This document shows, piece after piece, positions 16,270 to 25,350 of a stretch of DNA of 47,412 nucleotides. The notes beneath the pieces are model-generated. The model did not search any database. It saw nothing but the letters and a program-made list of their open reading frames with translations, and was not told the origin of the DNA. Where the stretch lies: assembly GCA_903858935.1 (NCBI GenBank), contig CAIOKO010000027.1:1-47412 (forward strand). Direction: 5' to 3'. The stretch's first letter is position 1; every line of letters begins with the position of its first letter. This DNA comes from an uncultured Schlesneria sp. Its GTDB lineage: Bacteria > Planctomycetota > Planctomycetia > Planctomycetales > Planctomycetaceae. Position numbers and translations under genes: made by a program.

Positions 16270-17943
16270 TTACTTGATGAGCTTGCGGTATTTGATCCGA
16301 TGCGGCTGGTCTGCATCGGCACCAAGACGCTGCTTCTTGATACTTTCGTAACTTTCGAAGTTTCCTTCGTGGAAATAGACTTGGCTGTCCCCTTCGAATG
16401 CGAGAATGTGAGTCGCCACGCGATCGAGGAACCAACGATCGTGGCTGATGACGACGGCACAACCGCTGAAACTGGCGATCCCGTCTTCCAGCGTACGCAA
16501 CGTTTCAATATCCAGGTCGTTTGTCGGTTCGTCCAACAGCAAAAGGTTGCCCCCGACGGTGACAGTCTTCGCAAGCAGCAGTCGGTTTCGCTCTCCACCG
16601 GACAGGTACTTGACTTGCTTTTGCTGGTCAGGGCCTTTGAAGTTGAACTTACCGCAATACGCACGCGTGTTAATCCGAACGCTGCCGTAATTCAGAAAAT
16701 CGGCTCCGCCCGAGATGTTGTCATAGACGGTCTTTTCACCGTCCAGCGTGGTCCGGTTTTGTTCTGCGTAAGCGATTTTGACTGTTTTGCCGATCGTGAT
16801 TTTCCCGGAATCTGGCGGTTCCTGGCCGACAATCAACTTAAACAGGGTCGTCTTACCTGCTCCGTTCGGACCGATGATGCCAACGATACCAGCGGGCGGA
16901 AGCGAAAACGACAGGTCGCTGATCAACAGCCGATCACCGAAACTCTTCGAGACCTTATCGAAGACAACGACTTGTTCACCCAGTCGAGGGCCTGGTGGAA
17001 TACGAAGTTCAATGCTCTCGTCGCGGGATTCCTGCTCTTCAGCCAGCAGTTTTTCATAGGCTTCCAGACGGGCCTTGCTCTTCGCCTGACGCGCTTTCGG
17101 CGACATGCGAACCCATTCAAGCTCGCGTTGCAACGTCTTGTCGCGTGCCGAAGCAGCCTTTTCTTCCTTACGCAGCCGTTCGGTTTTCTGTTCCAGCCAG
17201 GTCGTATAGTTACCGTGCCAGGGGATACCGCGTCCCTGATCCAGTTCGAGGATCCACTCGCAGCTTTTGTCCAGGAAGTACCGATCGTGGGTCACGGCAA
17301 CGACGGTTCCCTTATAGTCGTGAAGATGACGCTCGAGCCACGCCACGGACTCAGCGTCCAAATGGTTGGTTGGTTCGTCCAGCAGCAGCATATCTGGGTG
17401 TTGCAACAGAGCCTTACACAGTGCGACCCGACGCTTTTCGCCACCGGACAGAGGCCCGATTTTGGATTCGAACGGCGGAAGCTGCATTGCATCGGCCGCG
17501 ATTTCCAGTTCACGGTCAAGTTCCCAGAGGTTCTGGGCGTCGATCTGTTCCTGCACCTTCCCCTGCTCTTCGATCAGTTTATCCATCGCCTCAGGGGTCA
17601 TTTCTTCGCCAAACATGGCATTGATTTCGTCATAACGGGCCAGCAAAGCACGCTTGGCTTTGACGGCGTCATTCAGTTCATCCATGACGGTATGCTCAGG
17701 GTCGAGCACGGGTTCTTGCGGCACGTAGATACAATCGAAGCCGGGGGTCAGCTTCGCCGTCCCCATAAAGTCCTTGTCCTGACCCGCCATGATCCTCAGC
17801 AAGGTCGATTTTCCGGCACCGTTCGGGCCGAGAACCCCGATCTTCGCACCGGGATAGAACGACAGGTAAATGCCCTTCAGCACCTCGTTCTTACCGTGAA
17901 ATTTACGGAGATCCTCCATTGTGAAGATGTATTGTTCGCCCAT
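16270..17943 (-). CDS. ettA: Energy-dependent translational throttle EttA (ABC-F)
   Basis: A 557-residue cytoplasmic ABC-F ATPase that binds the ribosomal E site and gates entry into elongation according to the ATP/ADP state. There are two nucleotide-binding domains: the first with GPNGAGKST near residue 40, an SGGEKRR signature and DEPTNHLD; the second with GPNGAGKTT near residue 350, SGGERNR and DEPTNDLD. The linker between them has the charged, Arg/Lys-rich P-site tRNA interaction motif region (WVRMSPKARQAKSKARLEAYEKL). Length matches E. coli EttA (555 residues). It is a single-gene unit closed by the terminator at 16198-16227. It is probably a housekeeping gene and marks this part as core chromosome. 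Confidence 0.96.
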   Translation of the reverse strand: MGEQYIFTMEDLRKFHGKNEVLKGIYLSFYPGAKIGVLGPNGAGKSTLLRIMAGQDKDFMGTAKLTPGFDCIYVPQEPVLDPEHTVMDELNDAVKAKRALLARYDEINAMFGEEMTPEAMDKLIEEQGKVQEQIDAQNLWELDRELEIAADAMQLPPFESKIGPLSGGEKRRVALCKALLQHPDMLLLDEPTNHLDAESVAWLERHLHDYKGTVVAVTHDRYFLDKSCEWILELDQGRGIPWHGNYTTWLEQKTERLRKEEKAASARDKTLQRELEWVRMSPKARQAKSKARLEAYEKLLAEEQESRDESIELRIPPGPRLGEQVVVFDKVSKSFGDRLLISDLSFSLPPAGIVGIIGPNGAGKTTLFKLIVGQEPPDSGKITIGKTVKIAYAEQNRTTLDGEKTVYDNISGGADFLNYGSVRINTRAYCGKFNFKGPDQQKQVKYLSGGERNRLLLAKTVTVGGNLLLLDEPTNDLDIETLRTLEDGIASFSGCAVVISHDRWFLDRVATHILAFEGDSQVYFHEGNFESYESIKKQRLGADADQPHRIKYRKLIK

Positions 17944-18215
17944 GGACTTCGCTTGCTCCTGTCTCTTTTCGTTCTCGCGGCGTCGATTTAACTTTGAAAC
18001 GCCGATTTTGCTGAAACTCGCTCTGGAAAGCGTATTCTACGGATGGCCGGTCAAAACTGAAGGACAGCGTAATATTATTCGCATCTTTTGATTCGGTCCG
18101 TGATTTGCCGAATGCTGGACTTAGCGGAACAAATCACAAAAGCGGCACTTTTCAGATACCTGCGGCACCGTCTGTCGCATAGAATTGACTCGCCGTAACG
18201 ATGATGCAATTGAGA

Positions 18216-18298
18216 GCCGCACAGTCGGCTCACCATGAGCTGCCGCTTCATGAACCTTAGGAACTTTGGCAACATTGAGAACGTCAAGCCCCACAAGG
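18216..18298 (-). repeat. Degenerate 84-bp hairpin unit upstream of DUF1501
   Basis: Aligns along its length with the 84-bp units (shared GGAACTTTGGC, GACGTCAAG-like and GCTnCCGCT blocks). The first hairpin survives in altered form as AGCCG-CACAGT-CGGCT in place of CCGCT-TGC-AGCGG. It sits just upstream of the DUF1501 start, so it may lie in that gene's leader. Confidence 0.65.
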
Positions 18299-18326
18299 CA
18301 CAGCATAAAGAATGACAAAGGTCACC

Positions 18327-19781
18327 ATGAATATCGAACAATACATCCGACAACCAGCGACTCGACGCGAGTTTCTTTCGCGTTCCGGGACGGGTTTAGG
18401 TTCGCTCGGTTTAGCAAGCCTTTTGGCAACTGATGCTCGAGGTGAAGCGATCGCTCCTGCCGCAATGAGCGGCGGATCGTCACCGATGATGTCAAAACCG
18501 GCTCAGTATCCGGCGAAAGCCAAACAGGTCATTCACATTTTCCTCAACGGTGGCCCTTCTCATGTTGATACATTCGACCCGAAGCCGTCGCTGACGAAGT
18601 ATGCAGGACAGGTGCTGCCAACACCGAATCTACCGACTGAACGAAAAACCGGTGCGGCGATGGCATCGCCATTTCAATTCGCGAAATATGGTCAATCGGG
18701 GATCGAGGTTAGTGAGCTGTTTCAACACACCGCAAAACATATCGACGATATCTGCGTGATTCGGTCAATGCATGCGGAAGTCCCCAATCACGAACCGTCA
18801 CTGATGCTGATGAATTGTGGTGATGGTCGACTGCCACGTCCCAGTTTCGGATCGTGGGTCACATACGGCTTGGGAACAGAGAATCAGAACCTCCCAGGAT
18901 TTATTGCCATGTGTCCGAACGGGCTGCCGATTACGGGCGCGCAGAACTGGCGCTCATCATTTTTGCCTGGTGTTTACCAGGGAACGTATATCGACACGCG
19001 TCATCGTAGTATTGAGAAATTGATCGAGAATATTCGCAACGACCAGATTGGTCGTGGCGAACAACGGCGGCAACTGGATCTGCTTCAAGAGTTGAACCGT
19101 AAACATGCCGATCAACGGGCGAATGAGGCTCCGCTGGAATCTCGAATCCATTCGTTTGAGTTGGCATATCGGATGCAAATGGAAGCAACTGATGCCTTCG
19201 ACATTTCACAGGAACCAAAGCATGTTCAGGAAGCGTATGGAAACAGCGTTCAAGCTCGGCAACTGTTGATTGCCCGCCGATTGATTGAACGAGGTGTCCG
19301 GTTCGTACAGCTCTGGCATGGCGAGGGGCAACCATGGGACAACCACGATGATCTTGAAGTGAATCATCGAAGATTGGCGGGCGATTGCGATAAAGCCATC
19401 GGGGCACTCCTGAATGACTTAAAGGAGCGAGGCTTATTGGACGAAACACTGGTCCTGTGGGGTGGCGAGTTCGGACGAACGCCAACGGTGGAATTGCCGA
19501 CTCCTGGCTCCAACGCTGGAAAGATCAACGGTCGAGACCACAATCATCACGGCTTCACGGTCTGGATGGCAGGTGGTGGAGTCAAAGGCGGCTACGTCCA
19601 CGGCGCAACAGATGAATTTGGATTCCGAGCCGTTGAAAAGAAAGTGTCTGTCCACGACCTTCATGCGACGATGCTGCATCTGCTTGGCTTTGACCACACG
19701 CAGCTGACCTATCGGTATGCCGCTCGTGATTTTCGGTTGACGGATCTTTATGGTGAAGTTGTTCGAGAATTGCTCGCATGA
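18327..19781 (+). CDS. DUF1501 protein, Tat-exported
   Basis: A 484-residue DUF1501 protein of the sulfatase/alkaline-phosphatase-like fold, abundant in planctomycetes. The twin-arginine signal ATRREFLSRSG lies near residues 13-23, followed by a hydrophobic LGSLGLASLLA stretch. IFLNGGPSHVDTFDPKP is the typical first metal-binding block, and GGEFGRTPTVE and DHNHHGFTVWMAGGGVKGG are the usual C-terminal blocks. The ATG at 18327 has AAAGG close upstream; 18312 is an in-frame alternative. In planctomycetes these genes often follow a DUF1549/DUF1553 cytochrome gene, which is absent here; instead the stop overlaps the next gene by four bases. Substrate unknown; a role in periplasmic carbohydrate or sulfate ester metabolism is inferred. 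Confidence 0.93.
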   Translation: MNIEQYIRQPATRREFLSRSGTGLGSLGLASLLATDARGEAIAPAAMSGGSSPMMSKPAQYPAKAKQVIHIFLNGGPSHVDTFDPKPSLTKYAGQVLPTPNLPTERKTGAAMASPFQFAKYGQSGIEVSELFQHTAKHIDDICVIRSMHAEVPNHEPSLMLMNCGDGRLPRPSFGSWVTYGLGTENQNLPGFIAMCPNGLPITGAQNWRSSFLPGVYQGTYIDTRHRSIEKLIENIRNDQIGRGEQRRQLDLLQELNRKHADQRANEAPLESRIHSFELAYRMQMEATDAFDISQEPKHVQEAYGNSVQARQLLIARRLIERGVRFVQLWHGEGQPWDNHDDLEVNHRRLAGDCDKAIGALLNDLKERGLLDETLVLWGGEFGRTPTVELPTPGSNAGKINGRDHNHHGFTVWMAGGGVKGGYVHGATDEFGFRAVEKKVSVHDLHATMLHLLGFDHTQLTYRYAARDFRLTDLYGEVVRELLA

Positions 19782-20794
19782 TTGAGTCCACACCTCAACT
19801 GGCTGACTCGGCAATTGAAAGTCCATCAACCAAGAATTGGTTTCGTCGTCTGTTGCTTTTTGTTCGACGAGCCAACGCACGGTTTATCTGGAGCGTTGTG
19901 GCAATTGGGCTGATTCTCCGTTTCACCATTCGAGATCAGTTTCATCCATGGGCCATCGTTTACTACTTGACTCCGATCGCCAGCTTACCGATCTGGTTAG
20001 TGTTAGCGAAGCTTTTGTGGGGACGAAGCGATGGCCAAACATGTTCGCGATCAAGTCGCTTACGAAGTTTCTTGAATCTCGTCGCGATCCCGGGATTCGT
20101 CGCTTGGGCATTCTGCTCAGAGAACGTTGAGAAAGCGAAGACTCCGAGTTCAACAGATGTCCGAATCGTCTATTGGAACACAGCGAACGCCTCTTGGGGG
20201 GTCGACCGGCTCGCCGCTCAACTTGTCAAATGGGATGCTCCCATCATTGGTTTGATTGAAGCAAATTCGTATTTCCCGTCAACGCTCAAAGAGTGGCAGA
20301 GCCAATTGCCTGAATATCAGGTTGTCCCTGCTCATTTTGGAGGATTAATCGCCGTCAAAGGAACTGTCAAAAAGCAAATCAGCCACCGTCTTTTACCGTC
20401 GTCTCATTGCGAGCAATTTGACCTTGCCGTCGGTGACGATGAGTTTACATTGTTGTTAGTGGACATTTCGGCACAATTGAGCCTCTCGCGCCGCCAACCA
20501 CTTCAAGACCTGGCTGCACTGGCCGAAAAACTGAACGATCGCCCTTTGGTCATCATCGGTGATTTCAACACTCCGGATGATTCAGTCCACTTACGTCCCT
20601 TATACAATCAGTGTCGAAACATCTTTCGAGAGGATGGGACTGGATATGCCGCGACATGGCCGATGCCGCTGCCTGTGTTGACGCTCGATCAAGTCTGGGT
20701 CAACCAGCAAGTTAACGCCTCAAAGTGCGAACACCTCTGGTCATTCTTCAGCGACCATCGCCCAACAGTCAGCAGCGTCACTTTTCAGAAGTAG
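19778..20794 (+). CDS. Membrane endonuclease/exonuclease/phosphatase-family protein
   Basis: A 338-residue protein whose start overlaps the DUF1501 stop (ATGA), implying translational coupling. The N-terminal 130 residues hold two or three membrane segments (FIWSVVAIGLILRF; IASLPIWLVLAKLLW; LVAIPGFVAWAF). The C-terminal part is an EEP catalytic domain: VYWNTANA, IIGLIEAN (metal-binding Glu), IIGDFNTPDD and the final SDHRPTV carrying the catalytic histidine. Known relatives cleave phosphodiesters in nucleic acids, inositol phosphates or lipids. The membrane anchor puts the domain probably on the outer face of the inner membrane. No substrate can be named. Confidence 0.88.
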   Translation: MIESTPQLADSAIESPSTKNWFRRLLLFVRRANARFIWSVVAIGLILRFTIRDQFHPWAIVYYLTPIASLPIWLVLAKLLWGRSDGQTCSRSSRLRSFLNLVAIPGFVAWAFCSENVEKAKTPSSTDVRIVYWNTANASWGVDRLAAQLVKWDAPIIGLIEANSYFPSTLKEWQSQLPEYQVVPAHFGGLIAVKGTVKKQISHRLLPSSHCEQFDLAVGDDEFTLLLVDISAQLSLSRRQPLQDLAALAEKLNDRPLVIIGDFNTPDDSVHLRPLYNQCRNIFREDGTGYAATWPMPLPVLTLDQVWVNQQVNASKCEHLWSFFSDHRPTVSSVTFQK

Positions 20795-20803
20795 TCGAAC
20801 GGG

Positions 20804-21433
20804 TCATTCAGCAAGCGACTTAATCCGGATATTTCGAAACTCAACTTTGAGTGGTCCGCCGCTATGGACTTGCAGGGCGATAATCCCCTTGCGAGCAATC
20901 TCGGCATCCGGCTCTTTGTAGTCGACCGTCGTGACTCCGTTGACCTTCAGCACGATGTGGTCACCTTTGGCCTGAATCGTATACTCGTTCCAGTCCCCCT
21001 TTTTCAGAGATTTTTCGAAGTCGCCCGGGGCCTTAACGAGGATCTTGTTTCGACGGGATTCATCATAGAGACATCCCCAATAGTTCTCGCCAATATCCGC
21101 CTGGTAGCCGGAAACCTCGGTGCTGTTGGGGATTCGCTTCGTTCGAAACTGCACGCCTGAGTTACCCACACCGTCTTTGAGTCGAAACTCCAGTTTCAAT
21201 TCAAAGTCACTGAACTCTTCTTTCGAGACCAGAAACTGATTGTGCTGGATTCCCGCCGAGTCACCGACGATGGTGTTATCCACAGCCTTCCAGAGTTTAA
21301 GATCTCCATCCCAACCGGCGAGGTCTTTTCCGTTAAACAATGGACGAAAACCAGGCTCATCGGACCAAGCGTATGTGCTGGAGAGAATTATCAAGGGAAC
21401 TAACACCAACGACCGATAAAATCGATTTAACAT
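20804..21433 (-). CDS. DUF1080 (3-keto-disaccharide hydrolase-type) protein
   Basis: A 209-residue secreted protein. The ATG at 21433 precedes a signal peptide (LVLVPLIILSSTYAWS), then FRPLFNGKDLAGWDGD, the standard DUF1080 opening, LKLEFRLKDGVGNSGVQFR, and the closing GGPLKVEFRNIRIK. The fold is a concanavalin-like jelly roll; some members hydrolyse 3-keto-glycosides. It converges tightly (9 bases) with the EEP gene and is divergent from the Gfo/Idh/MocA gene. Oxidoreductases of that family and DUF1080 hydrolases are linked in 3-keto-sugar pathways, which suggests joint sugar catabolism, though no experiment supports it here. Confidence 0.92.
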   Translation of the reverse strand: MLNRFYRSLVLVPLIILSSTYAWSDEPGFRPLFNGKDLAGWDGDLKLWKAVDNTIVGDSAGIQHNQFLVSKEEFSDFELKLEFRLKDGVGNSGVQFRTKRIPNSTEVSGYQADIGENYWGCLYDESRRNKILVKAPGDFEKSLKKGDWNEYTIQAKGDHIVLKVNGVTTVDYKEPDAEIARKGIIALQVHSGGPLKVEFRNIRIKSLAE

Positions 21434-21670
21434 GGCAGGTTTTCTTTCATAGTAGAGAATTTGGATGGAAGACAATAACAAGGGTTTTGTCAGTTAAAAC
21501 AACTTGCTCCGCTGAAATCAATAGCCGTAAACCCTGAACATACTGATAACGGCCAGATGAGTGGTGAGCCATCCCGCCAGTTTGCAAACGCAACTCGCGT
21601 CTGAAACAATCCCTTCCCGCTACCTTCGAGTGTTCACTGCAATCGCTTATCGAAATTTGGAAAGATCGAA

Positions 21671-22774
21671 ATGGCCAACGAAAAAGTTCGTATCGCAATC
21701 ATCGGAGCCGGTCTGGTCTCTGACTTTCATCACGTTCCAGGAATTCGTGTCGATTCCCGATGCGAACTGGCAGCTGTTTGCGATCCCAACGAACAACTCC
21801 TTAATCAACGGAAAAACGAATGGGGACCGGCAAAATACACAACCGACTTCCACGCGATTGCGAATGACAAGGATATCGATGCGGTCATCATCGCCACGCC
21901 GAATTTTACCCACAAAGAAATTGCTCTCGCGTGTATCGAAGGTGGAAAACATGTGATGTGCGAGAAGCCACTCGGCGTCAGCTTTGCCGAAGCAAACGAA
22001 ATGTATCAGGCAGCCAAAGCGAAGGGGGTTCGGCACATGACCGCCTTTACCTATCGTTTTGCTCCCTCCATGCGGTACCTCAGCCATCTCGTCAAGAGCG
22101 GCGCACTCGGTGAGCCGAGGCATTTTCGGAGTCAACGATTCCTCGATCTTCCTGAAACCAGTTGGGGCTGGCGCCAATATAAGAAGCTGGCAGGCGCGGG
22201 GGATCTTTATGATATGACGATCCACAGAATCGATTTCGCTCAAGATTTGATGGGACCGATTCAAAGCGTTTGTGGTTCGGTCAAAACGTTTGTTCCTCGC
22301 GACAAGACTGTCGACGGCCAGCCCTGTGCACCATCGGAAGTTGATGACTGGTCAGCGTTGATCGGCACGTTCAAGTCGGGTGCGGTCGGTGTGTGGGAAG
22401 GAAGCACACTGATGAAAGGGCACCACAATAGTGGTGTCGGTTTTGAGTGGGCTGAAGTCAACGGCAGCGAAGGTTCGGCTGTGTACCAGCTTGTCGATCC
22501 GAATTACATCCTGGTCGGTAAGTATGGGGGGACGATGGAAAAATCACTGGTTCCTGAACAGTTCATGAAGCCAGCCAAAAGCCCTCGCAATCCTGCCGAA
22601 GGTAAGCCTAGCACTGTATTCCGCTATGATCTGGTCTTCGAACTGGTGGACGCCATCGTCGAAGGTCGCGACGCCGTTCCTGGCTTCGACGATGGGGCGA
22701 GTGCTCAAGCCGTGGCCGATGCCGTTTTGCAGTCCTACGCCGAGCGACGCTGGATCGACATCCCGTCTATTTAA
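21671..22774 (+). CDS. Gfo/Idh/MocA family oxidoreductase
   Basis: A 367-residue NAD(P)-dependent sugar or cyclitol dehydrogenase. The Rossmann motif is at the N-terminus (IAIIGAGLVSDFHH), IIATPNFTHKEIA follows, and the family's EKPLG motif lies near residue 97, its lysine being catalytic. The C-terminal alpha/beta domain contains DLYDMTIHRIDFAQDL, where the His/Asp pair is expected at the active site. GGAAAG upstream supports the start. There is no Tat or Sec signal, so it is cytoplasmic. The exact substrate is unknown; the divergent DUF1080 gene points to oxidised glycosides. Confidence 0.93.
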   Translation: MANEKVRIAIIGAGLVSDFHHVPGIRVDSRCELAAVCDPNEQLLNQRKNEWGPAKYTTDFHAIANDKDIDAVIIATPNFTHKEIALACIEGGKHVMCEKPLGVSFAEANEMYQAAKAKGVRHMTAFTYRFAPSMRYLSHLVKSGALGEPRHFRSQRFLDLPETSWGWRQYKKLAGAGDLYDMTIHRIDFAQDLMGPIQSVCGSVKTFVPRDKTVDGQPCAPSEVDDWSALIGTFKSGAVGVWEGSTLMKGHHNSGVGFEWAEVNGSEGSAVYQLVDPNYILVGKYGGTMEKSLVPEQFMKPAKSPRNPAEGKPSTVFRYDLVFELVDAIVEGRDAVPGFDDGASAQAVADAVLQSYAERRWIDIPSI

Positions 22775-22819
22775 ACCTCAGGCTTTGATATTTTGAGCGA
22801 AGACTTTACACGGAAGGGC

Positions 22820-22882
22820 GAGGCTCCTGCCGAGCCGTGAAGTAAGGTAAACGCATCGAGTTAGCGGCTCGGCAGAAGCCTC
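22820..22882. terminator. Bidirectional terminator between convergent genes
   Basis: An 18-bp inverted repeat (22820-22837 and 22865-22882; GAGGCT...GAGCCG paired with CGGCTC...GCCTC, one mismatch) with a 27-base loop, between the convergent Gfo/Idh/MocA and GAF-HlyD genes. There is no clear T-run, so it may instead be a palindromic repeat. Confidence 0.6.
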
Positions 22883-22912
22883 TAACTCCCATTGAGCCCG
22901 CGTTGTAATGCT

Positions 22913-24997
22913 TTACCACCAGAGATATCTCTGGATGAACTCGACGACGTCTCCAAATAGAACGTCGCCCAGATTAGACTTGCCACACCCGATGCGAGCA
23001 CGGACGTCCGCTCCGATCGCTCGCGACGGGAGTTTATCTGTATCGAGGGTCGCGCGCGCTTCGAGAACGCTTCCGTCCTCTTCAGCCGTGACCGTGCGGG
23101 TCGCTAGAGATTTCAGTGTTGCTTCGTAGCTCGATTCCGGGCTTGTCAGCAAGCGGTATTCGATTGGAAGGTGCTCACCAAGCTCTTTCTGGGCCTTTAA
23201 TATACGCCCGACACGGTGTTCCGCGATCTCCAGCTCAAGCTGCCAATCCCCTTTTTCATCCATCACCTGTAGCAACAGATCGCCCCGCTTGACAGGTCGG
23301 TTCTCTAACAACTGTTGAACCTGAAATGTGGTGACAATACCGGCAATGGGCGCCCGTACGATTAACCGTTTCTCTCGGTCTTGCAAAATCTCCTGCTGTA
23401 ATTGAAGACCCTCGATTTCGACTCTTGTCTCACTCGCTTTGCCATTCGCTTTGTTCTTATCCTCGGTTTTGCCAAGCTTTCCAGCCTCGTCAGCCTGGAT
23501 TTTCAACGAATGTAGAAGCCTTTGTTTTTCGTGAAGCTCGCCATTCACTTTGGCAAGTTCGGCTTGCAAATCGTCATTCCGAAGCGTGATCAGCGGCTGG
23601 TCCTTTTCAACGCGCTCGCCACCTTCGACCAAAAGTTCAAGGACCTGCCCATCCCAGGGTGCGAAAACTTCCCGCTGGATCACCGGCATTAATCGCCCCG
23701 TTCCATCCACTCGATAATCCCACGGGACGAGAACGAGTGCGGCCCCCGCAGAAACAATTGCCGCAGCAACCGCCCCGGCAATCGCAAGTCGACGTCCACG
23801 CAGCCATTCGAAAAAACGCCCCATCGAGCGCCAGACCGGAAGCAGGAAAATCGTACTGTGCGAATGAGAATTGTATGCCGCAGCGGCGATATGATCTGCG
23901 ACGGAATCGAGAGTCCCCTTCAATTGTGTTGACGGTTCGCTGCTCGACATTTGTTCGACAATCAACGCACCAATAGGTTCGCGATCGATTCGTTGCGGCT
24001 TTCCGCCTCCCATCGGCTCTTCCGGCTTAACGAGTCGTTCAGGTTCCAGCAGAGGAACGATCATCAGAAATCGAGTCCCCGCCTCCTGGATAAACTCCGC
24101 CAGTGGTTCTTCAAGCTCTTTTGGAACATTTCCAATCGAGCCATCGTATCGGAACGATTCTCCCGAAGAAAGGACTTTCTGAGTCAGTCGCCCCATGGCA
24201 CGGATCAGGTTACCGCGTGGATGAACTGATTCCTGGCCGCTAACGGCGGTGATGACGGCTTTTCGTCCACGGCGCATGGCCAGACTCACGCGATCGACTC
24301 CGAAAAGAATCCGACCGTCGTTGACCACGACGTTCGCCACTTCATTCAGGTCAAGACTTCGTTGAAGCGACAACAGATAGTCAAAAACCGCTTGTGGATC
24401 AACTTGTTGGCGAGTTGCTGCGGGTGACTGGACTGCGGCCATCCGAGGACTAGAAATCTGAGGGGCCGTCGCGTTACTGATCGATCCCAATGATGGAGCC
24501 AAACTCGGCACGGCGGTGGGAGGCATTACGGCTTCAGGGGCGGGGTCGCGGTTCGGCACAACCGTCTTCGCAATCTGATTCGTGAGTTCTCGGCAACGTA
24601 ATTCGACATGTCGCATCATGCCGATTCGCTGTTGTTGCGGGAGATTCGGCCGTTCTGCCACCAGGATGACACCCGGCTGCGTATTTGAGATCAACATCGG
24701 AACAACAAATAACGTTGCGTGGCCGAAAACGGTTGGCTCGATCAGTCCCTCAGTGTCAAACGTCTGTGCTCGCCCCTGGTTGATTGCGTCGCTTAAAATC
24801 TGCTGCAGAAACTGCTTACCGTTGGCTCCGCTAAAAAGGCCGGATTCTTCCAGACCGACAGCAAACACCGGTATTAGTTGTCCGGACTCGCCGATCCACA
24901 TGGCTCCGACTTTTGAACCAAGTTCCCCAAGAACTTGACGCAAGAACTCGCCCGCGTTCAATGAAGGGTGGCCAGATCCAAGCTCGTCGTTCGACAT
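22913..24997 (-). CDS. GAF-HlyD fusion membrane protein
   Basis: A 694-residue protein. The first about 190 residues resemble a sensory GAF-like module (LGSKVGAMWIGESGQLIPVF; GHATLFVVPMLI). A second GAF domain spans about 200-370 (SLDLNEVANVVVNDGRILFGVDRVSLAM). One transmembrane helix lies at about 399-424 (LAIAGAVAAAIVSAGAALVLV). The periplasmic part is an HlyD/RND adaptor: barrel-sandwich halves around residue 440 (VFAPWDGQVLELLVEGGERV) and residue 555, separated by a coiled-coil hairpin (LAKVNGELHEKQRLL). The C-terminus GDVVEFIQRYLWW is typical of planctomycete HlyD proteins that neighbour M50 peptidases, but none is next to this one. Start at 24997 is preferred over 25024 or 25108 because homologous content begins there; the ribosome site is weak. 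Role in export or envelope sensing is inferred. Confidence 0.85.
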   Translation of the reverse strand: MSNDELGSGHPSLNAGEFLRQVLGELGSKVGAMWIGESGQLIPVFAVGLEESGLFSGANGKQFLQQILSDAINQGRAQTFDTEGLIEPTVFGHATLFVVPMLISNTQPGVILVAERPNLPQQQRIGMMRHVELRCRELTNQIAKTVVPNRDPAPEAVMPPTAVPSLAPSLGSISNATAPQISSPRMAAVQSPAATRQQVDPQAVFDYLLSLQRSLDLNEVANVVVNDGRILFGVDRVSLAMRRGRKAVITAVSGQESVHPRGNLIRAMGRLTQKVLSSGESFRYDGSIGNVPKELEEPLAEFIQEAGTRFLMIVPLLEPERLVKPEEPMGGGKPQRIDREPIGALIVEQMSSSEPSTQLKGTLDSVADHIAAAAYNSHSHSTIFLLPVWRSMGRFFEWLRGRRLAIAGAVAAAIVSAGAALVLVPWDYRVDGTGRLMPVIQREVFAPWDGQVLELLVEGGERVEKDQPLITLRNDDLQAELAKVNGELHEKQRLLHSLKIQADEAGKLGKTEDKNKANGKASETRVEIEGLQLQQEILQDREKRLIVRAPIAGIVTTFQVQQLLENRPVKRGDLLLQVMDEKGDWQLELEIAEHRVGRILKAQKELGEHLPIEYRLLTSPESSYEATLKSLATRTVTAEEDGSVLEARATLDTDKLPSRAIGADVRARIGCGKSNLGDVLFGDVVEFIQRYLWW

Positions 24998-25350
24998 CAG
25001 GGGGAACCTTGGTGGAAACAGCATTAAATGAAAAAATTCAAGACCGCCAGAGTATCGTTCGTAACCCCCATTTTCGACAAGACCAAGGGTGAATCCTTTG
25101 AAAATCAAAATCGGCAGTCAGGACCTGACGCAGTCGAGAACGAGTTCGACGACCAAAGCTTCAACAACGCCCAGCGGATATTTGATTTTTCTGAAATCCA
25201 TCATCGGCAAAAGGAGACGCTTTTTTTCTCATAAACGGTTTGGTATGACTCTAGACTGATTGTCTCAGTTTAGCGCAAGAGCGTCCGTTAATCTCGTCAT
25301 ATCGCCACGTCGGCGATCCGCTTCATCAGTTTGACCAGGGGAATTGATTC

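Noticed and set aside
16234-17991. 585-codon plus-strand frame opposite ettA
   Set aside because: Antisense shadow of a strongly conserved gene; no recognisable domain in the translation.
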